Assembly (NCBI GenBank): GCA_029238315.1
Contig: JAQWGI010000017.1
Location: 41,698-105,697 of the forward strand
Reading direction: 5' to 3'
Origin: Polaribacter sp.
Lineage (GTDB): Bacteria; Bacteroidota; Bacteroidia; Flavobacteriales; Flavobacteriaceae
Length of the DNA stretch: 64,000 nucleotides
The notes under the pieces are model-generated. The model did not search any database. It saw only the letters and a program-made list of their open reading frames with translations, and was not told the DNA's origin. The translations under genes were made by a program, and so were the position numbers. Position 1 is the stretch's first letter, and every line of letters starts with the position of its first letter. Shown piece by piece: positions 33,903-43,488 of the stretch.

Positions 33903-36900
33903 TTATTTTTTATAATATTTTTTGTGCTTATTCCAAGCGAAAGTCCCTAAAATAACTACAAATCCAACCGAATAGTAAACAGAAGTTGGTGTAATTACTT
34001 TATCTCCACTTGCGTAAGAATGCAACCCTGATAAGTAAAAATTAACTCCAAAATATGTCATCATAATAGACGCGTAGGTAATAATAGACCATAAATTAAA
34101 CGTAAATCTGCTGCGCAAGCCTGGTATTAAACGCATGTGTAATACAAATGCGTAGAGCATGATAGAGATCAATGCCCAAGTTTCCTTTGGATCCCAACCC
34201 CAATAACGCCCCCAACTTTCATTGGCCCACATTCCGCCTAAAAAGTTTCCAATGGTTAGCATAATTAAACCAATAGTTATAGACATTTCGTTAATAACTG
34301 TAAGTTCTTTTATGGCTAAATCTAGTTTCTTTTTATTCTTTTTATTTGTAAAAGCCATTAAGAATAATGAAAAAATTCCTAAAATCATTCCTAAAGAAAA
34401 GGGACCATAACTTGCTACAATAATAGAAACGTGTACTAATAGCCACCAAGAATTTAAAACAGGTTGTAAATTTGCAATTTCTGGATCTAGCCAGTTTTGA
34501 TGTGCGAAACCTAGTATTACTGCTGTTAAAAATGTAGTTGCAGCGATTGTTAAAGAAGACTTTTTACCAAAAGACAAACCAAATAGCATGGTTGCCCAAG
34601 CAACATAGATAATAGATTCATATGCGTTACTCCATGGGGCATTTCCGCTTATGTACCAACGTGCACCTAATCCTAAGGTATGGAAAATAAACAAACCGAT
34701 AATGATGCCAATTAATCCTTTTACTAAATAATTAAATATTTTTCTGTCAGAAAAAATTTGAGCAATTACAACAAAAATTAACAACGCACCTGTAAGACCA
34801 AAGTATATAGCTAGTCTGCTGAATATGCTGAATTTATTGTAAGCAATTTCTAGGTTAATTTGATCTTCTGATGGAATTACTGCTGCTCCAAATTTCTTTT
34901 GAAAATTTTTAATTCCTGCTAAAATTTTATCAGGTTGTGCGTAATCATTAGTTTCTTTTGCTTTTTGAAGCATTTGTAGGTACACCGGAATTACTTGGCG
35001 TACAAAAACCGAATCTGTTCCTTTGAAACCTGCATGCAAGGTTTCTGGCTGAGAAACCCATTTATTATTTGGGTCATTAGGAATTGGAAATATTTTAAAG
35101 ATATCTCCATACAATGCACCATAAACCAAACCAACTCTTCTGTCAATGTGAATTAAATCTTTCTCAAATTTATTTTTTACATTCTTCTTTTGTGATTCAG
35201 CAACACGCTCTCTAATTTTATAAGAGCCATCAACGGTTAAGAAATCTTTTAAACTAGCATGTGTTGCATCCTTAGAAACTTCCAGAATTTCCCTTATCTG
35301 TGTGTTTCCTTTTTCTAGATAAATCATTGGAACCACTTCCCAGAATCTTGGATTTTCTTTTATTGAAAGAAAAAGCTGACTTGGGTTCATTCCTTTAAAT
35401 GTTTCTTGATGGGTTACTTTTCGAACCAATTCAGAAGCAAACGTGTGTGCAGGCTTCATTCTTCCTCCGGCATCTTGAATTACCAAGCTGTTAAATAAAT
35501 CAGCGTGTTTTACATCAACAATATTTGCTTTTATGATAGAATCTATTTGTTGTTCTGAGATTGCATGCTGTTGTTGATGTTGTTGAGATGAAGCTATAAC
35601 TGAGAAAAATAATAACCCGATGGTTGTTAAAGCTGCTTTTTTCTTTCTGATTTTTTTTAGTGTATTTTTCAAATAATCAAAACGTGTGTTTTTTGCAAAC
35701 AAAATACAAATCATTCCAAAATATAATAAAGAATACCCAATGTAGGTAATTAATGTACCCCAAAAATCATGATTTACAGACAGGTGTGTTTCTTCTACTT
35801 CACCATTAATATCATAACTAGATTGAAATAATTTATATCCTTTAAAATCTAAAATATTGTTCATAAATATTCTATAATCAAAGGTTTCTTCTTCGGTTAT
35901 CACAGTAACCTCGCTAGCATAAGAAGCAGCACTTTCTGATCCTGGGTATTTTTCTAATTGAAAATCTTTTAGTTTTACATGAAATGGTGTTTCTAAAGTT
36001 CTAGATCCATATAGCATTCTAAAGTTTAAATTATCAATAGATAGCTGTTCTGAGTTTTGAGTGTTGTATTTACCTCCTAGCAATTCTATTCTTTCTGTTT
36101 TGTTATTTGTGGTAACATCCAACACAATTACATCAAATTTTTTGTCGTCTTTTGGTCCGCTAACCATTTTTAAGATTCCTTTTTCTGCAGGTCTTGGAAT
36201 TACAAATTGTAGACCAGAAATGTTATGAAGCGATAAATAGTTGAAGTTAGCTAGGGAATCTTTAACAATTTTCCCTTGCACTTGATCTGCCATTCTTAGC
36301 CAGCTTCCTTCTTTTTTTGCATTTATCTTAAGCGCTCCATCAATGGTTGTGAAATTAATAGTTGCGTTGTTGTTGCCTGCGTCAAATCCTACTAAAACAT
36401 TGTGAATGTTTTGTGTAGTTCCTCTTTTTATATAATGTTCGTGTCTTGTTCCGTCACTAGATTCAACAAGAAATAAGTGTTCAACTCCATTTTCATCTGC
36501 TACTAATTTTTTTTCTGCCCACGGAATGTAGTCTACCAATTTTATATCTACCTCTTGTTCTAAAAACTGTGTTGCATAATTCCAGTCATTGGAACCCCAT
36601 GCAGATAGCATTATTGGTTCATGAATTGTTGGTTTTTGTTGGTTGCCATCATCAATAACTACATTTAAATACGTAGTTTCAGATATAAATTCATTGGTTA
36701 CTTCTCCTTCCTTAATTAGCATTAAGCCTTCATACCCTATATAGCGAGTTATTCCAGCACCAATTAAAATGAGTAAAAAGGAAACATGAAATAACAACAC
36801 GGGCCATTTTTCTTTTCTTAACAGTTTGTATCTAAAAATATTTCCAAAAAAATTGATTACAAAAAACAGCATAATTGCTTCAAACCACCAAGCATTATAC

Positions 36901-37031
36901 ACTAAGGCTTTAGAAGTTTGTGTGCCATAATCGTTTTCAATAAAAGTGGCGATTCCCATTGCAGCTGCATACAAGAAAAATAATACAGCCATTGTGCGAG
37001 TTGAGTAGAGTAAATTGAGGATTTTTTTCAT
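33903..37031 (-). CDS. Fused cytochrome c biogenesis protein ResB (Ccs1)-CcsA (ResC)
   Basis: 1042 aa, a system II cytochrome c maturation protein that carries haem across the membrane and ligates it to CXXCH apocytochromes. The N-terminal part (1-450) has the ResB layout: three membrane segments, a large periplasmic domain, and a fourth segment near 425-445. A periplasmic linker with several His follows (SSQQHQQQHAISEQQ near 483). The CcsA part (about 745-1040) contains the WWD haem-handling motif WGRYWGWDPKETWAL, and flanking His residues (HLGL-like FHTLGLG and LLVHVSI; ALHMRL-like VLHMRLI). Single-chain ResBC proteins are typical of Bacteroidota. Confidence 0.93.
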   Translation of the reverse strand: MKKILNLLYSTRTMAVLFFLYAAAMGIATFIENDYGTQTSKALVYNAWWFEAIMLFFVINFFGNIFRYKLLRKEKWPVLLFHVSFLLILIGAGITRYIGYEGLMLIKEGEVTNEFISETTYLNVVIDDGNQQKPTIHEPIMLSAWGSNDWNYATQFLEQEVDIKLVDYIPWAEKKLVADENGVEHLFLVESSDGTRHEHYIKRGTTQNIHNVLVGFDAGNNNATINFTTIDGALKINAKKEGSWLRMADQVQGKIVKDSLANFNYLSLHNISGLQFVIPRPAEKGILKMVSGPKDDKKFDVIVLDVTTNNKTERIELLGGKYNTQNSEQLSIDNLNFRMLYGSRTLETPFHVKLKDFQLEKYPGSESAASYASEVTVITEEETFDYRIFMNNILDFKGYKLFQSSYDINGEVEETHLSVNHDFWGTLITYIGYSLLYFGMICILFAKNTRFDYLKNTLKKIRKKKAALTTIGLLFFSVIASSQQHQQQHAISEQQIDSIIKANIVDVKHADLFNSLVIQDAGGRMKPAHTFASELVRKVTHQETFKGMNPSQLFLSIKENPRFWEVVPMIYLEKGNTQIREILEVSKDATHASLKDFLTVDGSYKIRERVAESQKKNVKNKFEKDLIHIDRRVGLVYGALYGDIFKIFPIPNDPNNKWVSQPETLHAGFKGTDSVFVRQVIPVYLQMLQKAKETNDYAQPDKILAGIKNFQKKFGAAVIPSEDQINLEIAYNKFSIFSRLAIYFGLTGALLIFVVIAQIFSDRKIFNYLVKGLIGIIIGLFIFHTLGLGARWYISGNAPWSNAYESIIYVAWATMLFGLSFGKKSSLTIAATTFLTAVILGFAHQNWLDPEIANLQPVLNSWWLLVHVSIIVASYGPFSLGMILGIFSLFLMAFTNKKNKKKLDLAIKELTVINEMSITIGLIMLTIGNFLGGMWANESWGRYWGWDPKETWALISIMLYAFVLHMRLIPGLRSRFTFNLWSIITYASIMMTYFGVNFYLSGLHSYASGDKVITPTSVYYSVGFVVILGTFAWNKHKKYYKK

Positions 37032-37284
37032 CTTTTTATTAGATTGTAAAACGCTACAAATTTAAGGATAAAAGCGTTAATAATCGATTGGATTAAATTC
37101 TTTTTTGGTGATAAAAATGTTAAATAAAGATATTGAATTTTTCAATTTTTTCAGACGTTATCTTTATGCTTTGTTAGGTACTTTATGCAGTACATTAGCA
37201 AATAAATCAAAGATAGAAAACCTGTGAATACTTTTCTGAATATGCCAAGGCCAAACAAATAACGCTATACGATCTCTTAGTTTT

Positions 37285-38511
37285 TTATTTGTTTAATTCA
37301 ATCTCATAATCAATTAGAGATTTCCAAATTGTTGTTATTTCTCCCCAAATTTGTCCATCATCAAAATAATCTGTATCGGTGTTAGAAATAATTATTTTAC
37401 CAGTATTTCTTTTCGGGTTAAAATACATTCCAGAGAAAACACCAAATTCAGAGCCATTATGTCCAATCATCGTATCTGAAATCCCCATCCAATCATCCGT
37501 ATATTCTATAAAACAGCCATAAGATTTTTCATTATAAGTTTGCTTTTTGTAGAGTTTTTTAAAACCAGAATTAGTTAGTATGCTTCCATTTCCGTTATAT
37601 CCTTTAATCAACTCTGTTAAAAGCAATCCTAATTCCTCACTTGAGGTTACAAACCAACCGCTTGGATAACTGTTCGTCGTATAAGGTGTTAACATCAATT
37701 TTGTACTTACAAAAAGTCTTGATTGGATTTCGGAGTTCGTGTTTGATAATGACCAACCCGACGAATTCATCTTTAGAGGATGTAAGATGTGTTTTTTAGT
37801 AAAATCTTTAAATTCCATTTTTGATGCTTTCTCAATTATTAGCGCACATATGTCTGAGCCTATATTAGAGTAATCTCTTTTTTCTCCAGGGCTATTTTTT
37901 GAAAACGGAAGTTTTTCATAAACATCATTTTTAGAGAAAACTTGTTTTAAATAATTTTCTAATGATTGCTTCTCTTCCGGTTTCCTGAAAATGCCATAAT
38001 AAGTTTCGTAATCATTATCTTCAGTTGGTATGTCTTTAAAGAAATACTGATTAAAATAAATATCTTCTAAATCTATTATTGATGAAGTGTGGTACGCTAA
38101 GTGTTCAATAAGAATTTCTTGTTTGGGATATTGAGGGTTTATAACTTTAAATGGTAAAAATTTATTGATCGGGTCTTTAAAGTTTAAATACCCTAATTCT
38201 TCAGCTTTTATTAATGAAATACCGATTAAAATTTTTGATATTGAGGCTATTGGTTGAATTGTTTTTGCAGAATAAATTTTTGTTGTATCTATATCAGAAA
38301 AGCCAAAACCATTTTTATAAACCAAACCATCTTCATCAACGATGGCAACAGAAAATCCTTTAATTGAGTCTATCTTAAACGCTTGTTCTAATTTTTTAGT
38401 TAACCTTTGGTCTAATTCAATTTTGCCAATTTGATCAGTTGATTCTAATGTTTTTTTCTTACAGGATGAGAAAAGAACTAGCACTAAAATTACTATTGTT
38501 AATTTATACAT
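37285..38511 (-). CDS. Serine hydrolase lipoprotein, class C beta-lactamase fold
   Basis: 408 aa. Lipoprotein signal with lipobox LFSSC (Cys17). The SxxK motif is S90-I-S-K93, and the YxN motif is Y213-S-N215. The third motif appears as HNGSEFG near the C-terminus (HxG in class C-like esterases/peptidases). Likely an outer-membrane or periplasmic D-Ala peptidase/esterase-like hydrolase and not a resistance enzyme. It stands alone. Confidence 0.88.
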   Translation of the reverse strand: MYKLTIVILVLVLFSSCKKKTLESTDQIGKIELDQRLTKKLEQAFKIDSIKGFSVAIVDEDGLVYKNGFGFSDIDTTKIYSAKTIQPIASISKILIGISLIKAEELGYLNFKDPINKFLPFKVINPQYPKQEILIEHLAYHTSSIIDLEDIYFNQYFFKDIPTEDNDYETYYGIFRKPEEKQSLENYLKQVFSKNDVYEKLPFSKNSPGEKRDYSNIGSDICALIIEKASKMEFKDFTKKHILHPLKMNSSGWSLSNTNSEIQSRLFVSTKLMLTPYTTNSYPSGWFVTSSEELGLLLTELIKGYNGNGSILTNSGFKKLYKKQTYNEKSYGCFIEYTDDWMGISDTMIGHNGSEFGVFSGMYFNPKRNTGKIIISNTDTDYFDDGQIWGEITTIWKSLIDYEIELNK

Positions 38512-38593
38512 ATAATTTTTCTCTTTCAGTTAACATAAATTGCACTCAATTTTAGTGAGGTTATTCAAAAAAGAAGTTTAGAAATGCATTAAA

Positions 38594-40687
38594 CTATTCT
38601 ACTACAGAATCAATTAAAATAGTAAGCATATCAATTGCTGCTTGCGCAATTTTTGTTCCTGGTCCAAAAACTCCAACAGCACCAGCATCAAATAAAAAGG
38701 GATAGTCTTGTGCCGGAATAACACCACCAACAATTACCATAATATCTTCACGTCCGTATTTTTTTAATTCAGCAATTACTTGTGGTACTAATGTTTTATG
38801 TCCAGCTGCCAATGAAGAAATTCCTAAAATATGTACATCATTCTCTACAGCTTGTTTAACTGCTTCTATTGGTGTCTGAAATAAGGGACCAATATCTACA
38901 TCAAAACCTAAGTCTGCATAACCGGTGGCTACAACTTTTGCACCTCTATCATGACCATCTTGCCCTAATTTAGCAATCATTATTCTTGGACGCCTTCCTT
39001 CTAAATCAGCAAATTTATTTGCAAATTCAGACGCTTTTTTAAATAATTTATCTTCTTTTATTTCTTTACTGTACACGCCAGAAATGGTTTTATGAACTGC
39101 TTTATGCCTATCGAAAACAATTTCTAAAGCGTCAGAAATTTCTCCTAAAGTAGCTCTGTTTCTTGCTGCTATTATGGCTAATGCTAATAGATTCTTGTCC
39201 TGATGCGTATCAGGATTTTTTGAATTCAAACTAAATCTTGCAGCTTCAGTCAAAGCTACTAAAGATTTTTGAACTTTTTTTGTATTTCTCTCCGCTTTTA
39301 ATTTCTTTAATCTTTCAATTTGAGAGTTTCTAACAGCTTCATTATCAACCTCTAAAATGTGTAGCGGATCTTCTTCTTTTAATTGGTATTTATTTACGCC
39401 AACGATCACATCTTGTCCGCTATCAATCTTTGCTTGTTTAATTGCTGCAGCTTCTTCAATACGCATTTTCGGAATTCCTTTCTCAATAGCTTTTGTCATT
39501 CCACCTAATTCTTCTACTTCTTCTATTAATTTCCAAGCTTTATTGGCAATGTCTTCAGTAAGTTTTTCTACATGATAGCTTCCTGCCCAAGGATCAACCG
39601 TTTTTGTAATATGGGTTTCTTTTTGTAGGTATATTTGTGTATTCCTAGCAATTCTTGCTGAAAAATCTGTAGGTAAAGCAATGGCTTCATCTAATGCATT
39701 TGTGTGTAAACTTTGTGTTCCGCCAAAAGCGGCAGCCATGGCTTCAATTGTAGTTCTAGCAACATTGTTAAAAGGATCTTGTTCTGTTAAAGACCACCCG
39801 CTGGTTTGGCAATGTGTTCTTAATGCTAAAGATTTTGGGTTTTTTGGATTGAATTTTTCTACAATTTTTGCCCACAACATTCTTGCTGCTCGCATTTTTG
39901 CAATTTCTGTAAAATGATCCATTCCAATGGCCCAGAAGAATGATAAACGTGGAGCAAAACTGTCGATATCCATTCCGGTTTCAATACCTTTTTTTATATA
40001 TTCTAAGCCGTCCGCTAATGTGTAGGCTAGTTCAATTTCTGCAGTAGCACCAGCTTCTTGCATATGGTACCCTGAGATAGAAATCGAATTAAATTTTGGC
40101 ATATAATTACTGGTATATTTAAAAATATCAGCGATAATTTTCATGGAAGGGGATGGAGGATATATATAGGTATTTCGCACCATAAATTCTTTTAAAATAT
40201 CATTCTGTATGGTTCCAGAAAGGGATTCAGGAGTAACACCTTGTTCTTCTGCAGCTACTATATAAAAAGCTAAAATGGGCAATACAGCACCATTCATCGT
40301 CATAGAAACAGACATTTTATCAAGCGGAATTTTATCAAACAATACTTTCATGTCTTCTACAGAATCAATGGCAACTCCGGCTTTACCAACATCGCCTTGA
40401 ACGCGCTCGTGATCAGAATCGTATCCTCTGTGTGTTGCCAAATCAAAAGCAACAGACAACCCTTTTTGACCGGCTGCTAAATTTCTTCTGTAAAAAGCAT
40501 TGCTTTCTTCTGCGGTAGAAAAACCAGCGTATTGTCTTATAGTCCATGGTCTACGAACATACATTGTTGAATAAGGTCCTCGAAGATTTGGGGTTATTCC
40601 TGCAACAAAGTCTTCATGAAAAAAACTTTTTGTAGGTGCGCTGTTTGCTGTTTCTAAACTAATATGTTGTAAGTCTTTTCTACTCAT
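38594..40687 (-). CDS. scpA: Methylmalonyl-CoA mutase, large (alpha) subunit
   Basis: 697 aa. Interconverts succinyl-CoA and (R)-methylmalonyl-CoA with adenosylcobalamin. The TIM-barrel domain opens with [21 protein letters not shown], and the CoA/substrate regions follow ([30 protein letters not shown]). The C-terminal B12 domain has DGHDRG (near 577, the His ligand to cobalt), SSLAAGH and VIVGGVIP. The small subunit gene lies 85 bp upstream on the same strand. The pair suggests propionate or odd-chain/branched-chain fatty acid metabolism, in line with the beta-oxidation operon at 49.7-55.8 kb. Confidence 0.97.
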   Translation of the reverse strand: MSRKDLQHISLETANSAPTKSFFHEDFVAGITPNLRGPYSTMYVRRPWTIRQYAGFSTAEESNAFYRRNLAAGQKGLSVAFDLATHRGYDSDHERVQGDVGKAGVAIDSVEDMKVLFDKIPLDKMSVSMTMNGAVLPILAFYIVAAEEQGVTPESLSGTIQNDILKEFMVRNTYIYPPSPSMKIIADIFKYTSNYMPKFNSISISGYHMQEAGATAEIELAYTLADGLEYIKKGIETGMDIDSFAPRLSFFWAIGMDHFTEIAKMRAARMLWAKIVEKFNPKNPKSLALRTHCQTSGWSLTEQDPFNNVARTTIEAMAAAFGGTQSLHTNALDEAIALPTDFSARIARNTQIYLQKETHITKTVDPWAGSYHVEKLTEDIANKAWKLIEEVEELGGMTKAIEKGIPKMRIEEAAAIKQAKIDSGQDVIVGVNKYQLKEEDPLHILEVDNEAVRNSQIERLKKLKAERNTKKVQKSLVALTEAARFSLNSKNPDTHQDKNLLALAIIAARNRATLGEISDALEIVFDRHKAVHKTISGVYSKEIKEDKLFKKASEFANKFADLEGRRPRIMIAKLGQDGHDRGAKVVATGYADLGFDVDIGPLFQTPIEAVKQAVENDVHILGISSLAAGHKTLVPQVIAELKKYGREDIMVIVGGVIPAQDYPFLFDAGAVGVFGPGTKIAQAAIDMLTILIDSVVE

Positions 40688-40772
40688 TTTTATACCTATT
40701 TATAGCTTTACCTCTTTGTAAATTGTATCAATTTACGCTCTCAATCTTTATTTTGCTACTTTTGCTGTGTTG

Positions 40773-42125
40773 TTAAGATTCATTTTCTAAACGATTCTTT
40801 TCGTAAGTTTCTGAAAGACGTTTTCTAATAATTGGACTTATTAGTGTTTTTATTGCTTTTGTTTTTAGAAAAGGATAAATTTCAATTTCATTTTTCATTT
40901 TATCTGCTAGGTTAGGCTGATTATTTATGCCTAACAAAACAATTTCTTGAGCATTGAATTTATTTTGCTCTTTGGTTGCATTTTCAGATATTTTTCGCTG
41001 AATAGTTCCAGCTTTTAATTGTTTTAAGAATCCTCCAGATTTTTCAATGCCTTTAAATATTTGCAGAGCGTTTTCTGCTAATTGATGAGTAATATTTTCA
41101 ATATAATAAGAGCCATTTGCAAATGTATTTGCTTCTTTTAAATAACTTTCTTGTTGAAGAATTAATAGTTGGTTTCTTGAAATTCGTTCACCAAATTCAT
41201 TTTTTTTGTGAAAAACACTATCATATGAAAGATTATTGATTGTATTTACACCACCTAAAATTGCACTCATGCACTCAGAAGTTGTTCGCAACATGTTTAC
41301 ATTGTAATCATAAATAGTTTTATTTCTGTGAGTTGGTTGTGCAAAAATATGTGCCGTTGTTATTTCTGCATCATATTGTTTTAAGAGTGTTTGCCAAAGA
41401 ATTCTAAATGCCTTTATCTTAGCAATTTCAAAAAAATAGTTACTTCCAATAGCAAAGTTAAAATGAAAATTTGCTGCTTCTTTCTTTCCAAAATAATTTA
41501 GATATTCATTGGCATGTGCTAATGTGTAAGCTAATTGTTGTGTAATAGTTGCACCTGCATTTTGATATAATGCGGCATCTATACCAATAGCATTATTAGT
41601 GTTGTTTACTATTTTTTCAAGTGCAGAGTGATCTGCTTTTAAATTTATAAACCAATTTCCTGTTTGTGCTAAACGATTTATAATATCAACTTGAAAAAAA
41701 CAATTTTTAGAATTGATATGGTTGGATAGTTGGTTACAGAAATCAGCGTCTAAAAAGTGAAATCTAAAGTAAATATTTGTATTGTTGAAATCTATTTTTT
41801 CAAGTAAAATTTTATAATCAAACTTTTTATTGGCTACAAATTCAAGGGTATTTGCTCCTTTTTCAATTGCGTTAATAGCAATGTAATTTGTGGTTTTCTC
41901 ATCATTTACAAAAATTGATTGTGAAATATTGAATTTAAATGGGGCTTCTTCTAAAGCATCGTTTTTTCGATCTTCTTTTGTGTAAAAAGGCTTTACAACA
42001 ATGTCTTCATCGGTTTTCCATAAAAGCGTTTCGTTGTAGTCTACACCTTTTAAGTCTACTTGTATCTTTTGTTTCCAAGCAGATGGTGATGTTGTTTCAA
42101 ATTGATTAAATAACGTAGATTTCAT
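40773..42125 (-). CDS. Methylmalonyl-CoA mutase, small (beta) subunit
   Basis: 450 aa. It aligns with the barrel domain of the large subunit (AQPTHRNKTIYDYNVNMLRT replaces the [11 protein letters not shown] segment) but lacks the cobalamin domain, ending near the position where it would begin. Active-site residues are not conserved, as expected for the structural subunit. It is shorter than the about 600-residue beta subunits of other phyla. The start codon (ATG 42125) abuts the DivIC-like gene stop. Confidence 0.9.
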   Translation of the reverse strand: MKSTLFNQFETTSPSAWKQKIQVDLKGVDYNETLLWKTDEDIVVKPFYTKEDRKNDALEEAPFKFNISQSIFVNDEKTTNYIAINAIEKGANTLEFVANKKFDYKILLEKIDFNNTNIYFRFHFLDADFCNQLSNHINSKNCFFQVDIINRLAQTGNWFINLKADHSALEKIVNNTNNAIGIDAALYQNAGATITQQLAYTLAHANEYLNYFGKKEAANFHFNFAIGSNYFFEIAKIKAFRILWQTLLKQYDAEITTAHIFAQPTHRNKTIYDYNVNMLRTTSECMSAILGGVNTINNLSYDSVFHKKNEFGERISRNQLLILQQESYLKEANTFANGSYYIENITHQLAENALQIFKGIEKSGGFLKQLKAGTIQRKISENATKEQNKFNAQEIVLLGINNQPNLADKMKNEIEIYPFLKTKAIKTLISPIIRKRLSETYEKNRLENES

Positions 42126-42442
42126 TATTTCTTAATGGTATCAAATTCTATAATATAAATATCTTCATTTTCTTTTTTCATCAAATATTTTTCTCTAGCA
42201 AACCGCTCTATTTTTAAAGAATCTTCAAGATCTTTAATTGTTTTTTTATCTTCTCTAATCTTTTTTTTATAAAAATCAATGGCTGTTTCTAGCTCATCAA
42301 GTTCTTTATTAAATTCTTTGTGAACAAGATAAGAGTTTTCATCAAAAAATACCATCCAAATACAAAATGTAATTAATATAATTACATATTTATTTGTAAA
42401 AAATTTGATAAATTTATTCTCTTTTATCTGTTTAAAAGTCAT
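42125..42442 (-). CDS. FtsB/DivIC-family septum formation protein
   Basis: 105 aa. One membrane helix (about 18-34), then a coiled coil (NKELDELETAIDFYKKKIREDKKTIKDLEDSLK) and the family end with REKYLMKKENEDIYIIEF. It forms the divisome core with FtsL/FtsQ equivalents. It shares end bases with both neighbours (udk and mutase beta), so udk-divIC-mutase genes are one operon. Confidence 0.88.
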   Translation of the reverse strand: MTFKQIKENKFIKFFTNKYVIILITFCIWMVFFDENSYLVHKEFNKELDELETAIDFYKKKIREDKKTIKDLEDSLKIERFAREKYLMKKENEDIYIIEFDTIKK

Positions 42443-43047
42443 TATAATTTGTTGCTTATTACAGTTCTAACAATATCAATGGCTACATTGTTGTGTTTGT
42501 CGTTTGGAATGATAATGTCTGCAAAGTTTTTTGTAGGTTCAATAAATTGCTGATGCATTGGTTTTAGAGTATCTTGATAACGACTTAATACTTCGTTTAC
42601 ATCTCTACCTCTGTCATTGATATCTCTACGAATTCTTCTAACTAAGCGTTCATCTGTATCTGCATGCACAAATATTTTGATATCAAATAGGCTTCTTAAT
42701 TCTTCACTGTTAAAAATTAAAATACCTTCAACAATTATTACTTTTCTAGGATGTGTTTTAACAACGTCTTTAGTTCTGTTGTGTGTTACAAAAGAATATA
42801 TTGGCTGATCTATAGTTTTTCCTGCTTTTAGATCTTTTAAATGCTGAATAATTAATTCAAAATCAATTGCTCTTGGGTGATCAAAATTGATTTTTGTTCT
42901 TTCTTCATAACTTAAATTATCTGTTGCTTTGTAATAAGAATCTTGAGAAATAACACAAACTTCGTCTGTTGGAAGTTCTTGAACAATTTTATTTACAACA
43001 GTAGTTTTACCACTTCCAGTTCCTCCTGCAATTCCAATTATAAGCAT
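42442..43047 (-). CDS. udk: Uridine kinase
   Basis: 201 aa. Phosphorylates uridine and cytidine with ATP or GTP in pyrimidine salvage. P-loop GGTGSGKT at 8-15, DSYYK (36-40) and FDHPRAIDF (54-62) are the substrate motifs, and RRIRRDINDRGRD the lid region. First gene of the operon that continues into divIC and the mutase subunits. Confidence 0.97.
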   Translation of the reverse strand: MLIIGIAGGTGSGKTTVVNKIVQELPTDEVCVISQDSYYKATDNLSYEERTKINFDHPRAIDFELIIQHLKDLKAGKTIDQPIYSFVTHNRTKDVVKTHPRKVIIVEGILIFNSEELRSLFDIKIFVHADTDERLVRRIRRDINDRGRDVNEVLSRYQDTLKPMHQQFIEPTKNFADIIIPNDKHNNVAIDIVRTVISNKL

Positions 43048-43112
43048 GTGATTCAGTTATTTTATGAATGATAATTGTGAACAAATTTAATAAAAATTGG
43101 TTCAAGTGTAAG

Positions 43113-43147
43113 CATAAAAAAAGCCCTTTCTTTTGAAAGGACTTTAA
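43113..43147 (-). terminator. Terminator of the tRNA-Thr gene
   Basis: On the minus strand AAGTCCTTTC / GAAAGGGCTT with an AAAA loop, followed by TTTTTTAT. Confidence 0.8.
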
Positions 43148-43149
43148 AG

Positions 43150-43223
43150 AGCCGATGAAGGGACTCGAACCCCCGACCTGCTGATTACAAATCAGCTGCT
43201 CTAGCCAGCTGAGCTACATCGGC
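43150..43223 (-). tRNA. tRNA-Thr (anticodon TGT)
   Basis: 74 nt on the minus strand. Acceptor GCCGATG / CATCGGC, D-arm AGCTCAGCTGGCTAGAGC, anticodon stem GCTGA/TCAGC with loop TTTGTAA (anticodon TGT, reads ACA), and T-arm with GGTTCGAGTCC. No CCA is encoded. A consensus promoter lies 23 nt upstream and a hairpin terminator just after. Confidence 0.96.
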
Positions 43224-43245
43224 TTTTGCTTATTTTTTAGCGTGG

Positions 43246-43276
43246 CAAATATATTATGATTTCTGATATTGACAAA
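43246..43276 (-). promoter_or_regulatory. Consensus promoter of tRNA-Thr
   Basis: On the minus strand TTTG (43276-43273), a 19-nt spacer and TATATTTG (43253-43246). Both boxes and the spacing fit the Bacteroidota consensus exactly. Confidence 0.7.
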
Positions 43277-43434
43277 CTTTTTTTTATTTTTTTTTAATAA
43301 AAAAGAAGCTTCATTGTTTTTATGAAAATCTCTATAATTTTAATGCATACTACTAGTTTAAAAATTAAGTTGATAATTGTTTTTAAAATTCTTAAATTGA
43401 AAACAACTTCATTAGCTGGTCTTGATAAAATATA

Positions 43435-43464
43435 AAAGAGGTAATACCTAAGTATTACCTCTTT
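43435..43464 (-). terminator. Terminator after the SQR gene
   Basis: Perfect 13-bp stem AAAGAGGTAATAC / GTATTACCTCTTT with a 4-nt loop, followed on the minus strand by TTTATATTTT. The rest of the 265-bp gap between tRNA-Thr and SQR shows only low-complexity AT sequence and the tRNA promoter. Confidence 0.8.
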
Positions 43465-43488
43465 ATTAAAACCTTAAATTAATACCGT

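Noticed and set aside
37032..37284. Search for a gene or RNA in the 253-bp gap after ResB-CcsA start
   Set aside because: Only AT-rich sequence and a TAAATTTG box (37057-37064, minus strand) without a -33 element were seen.
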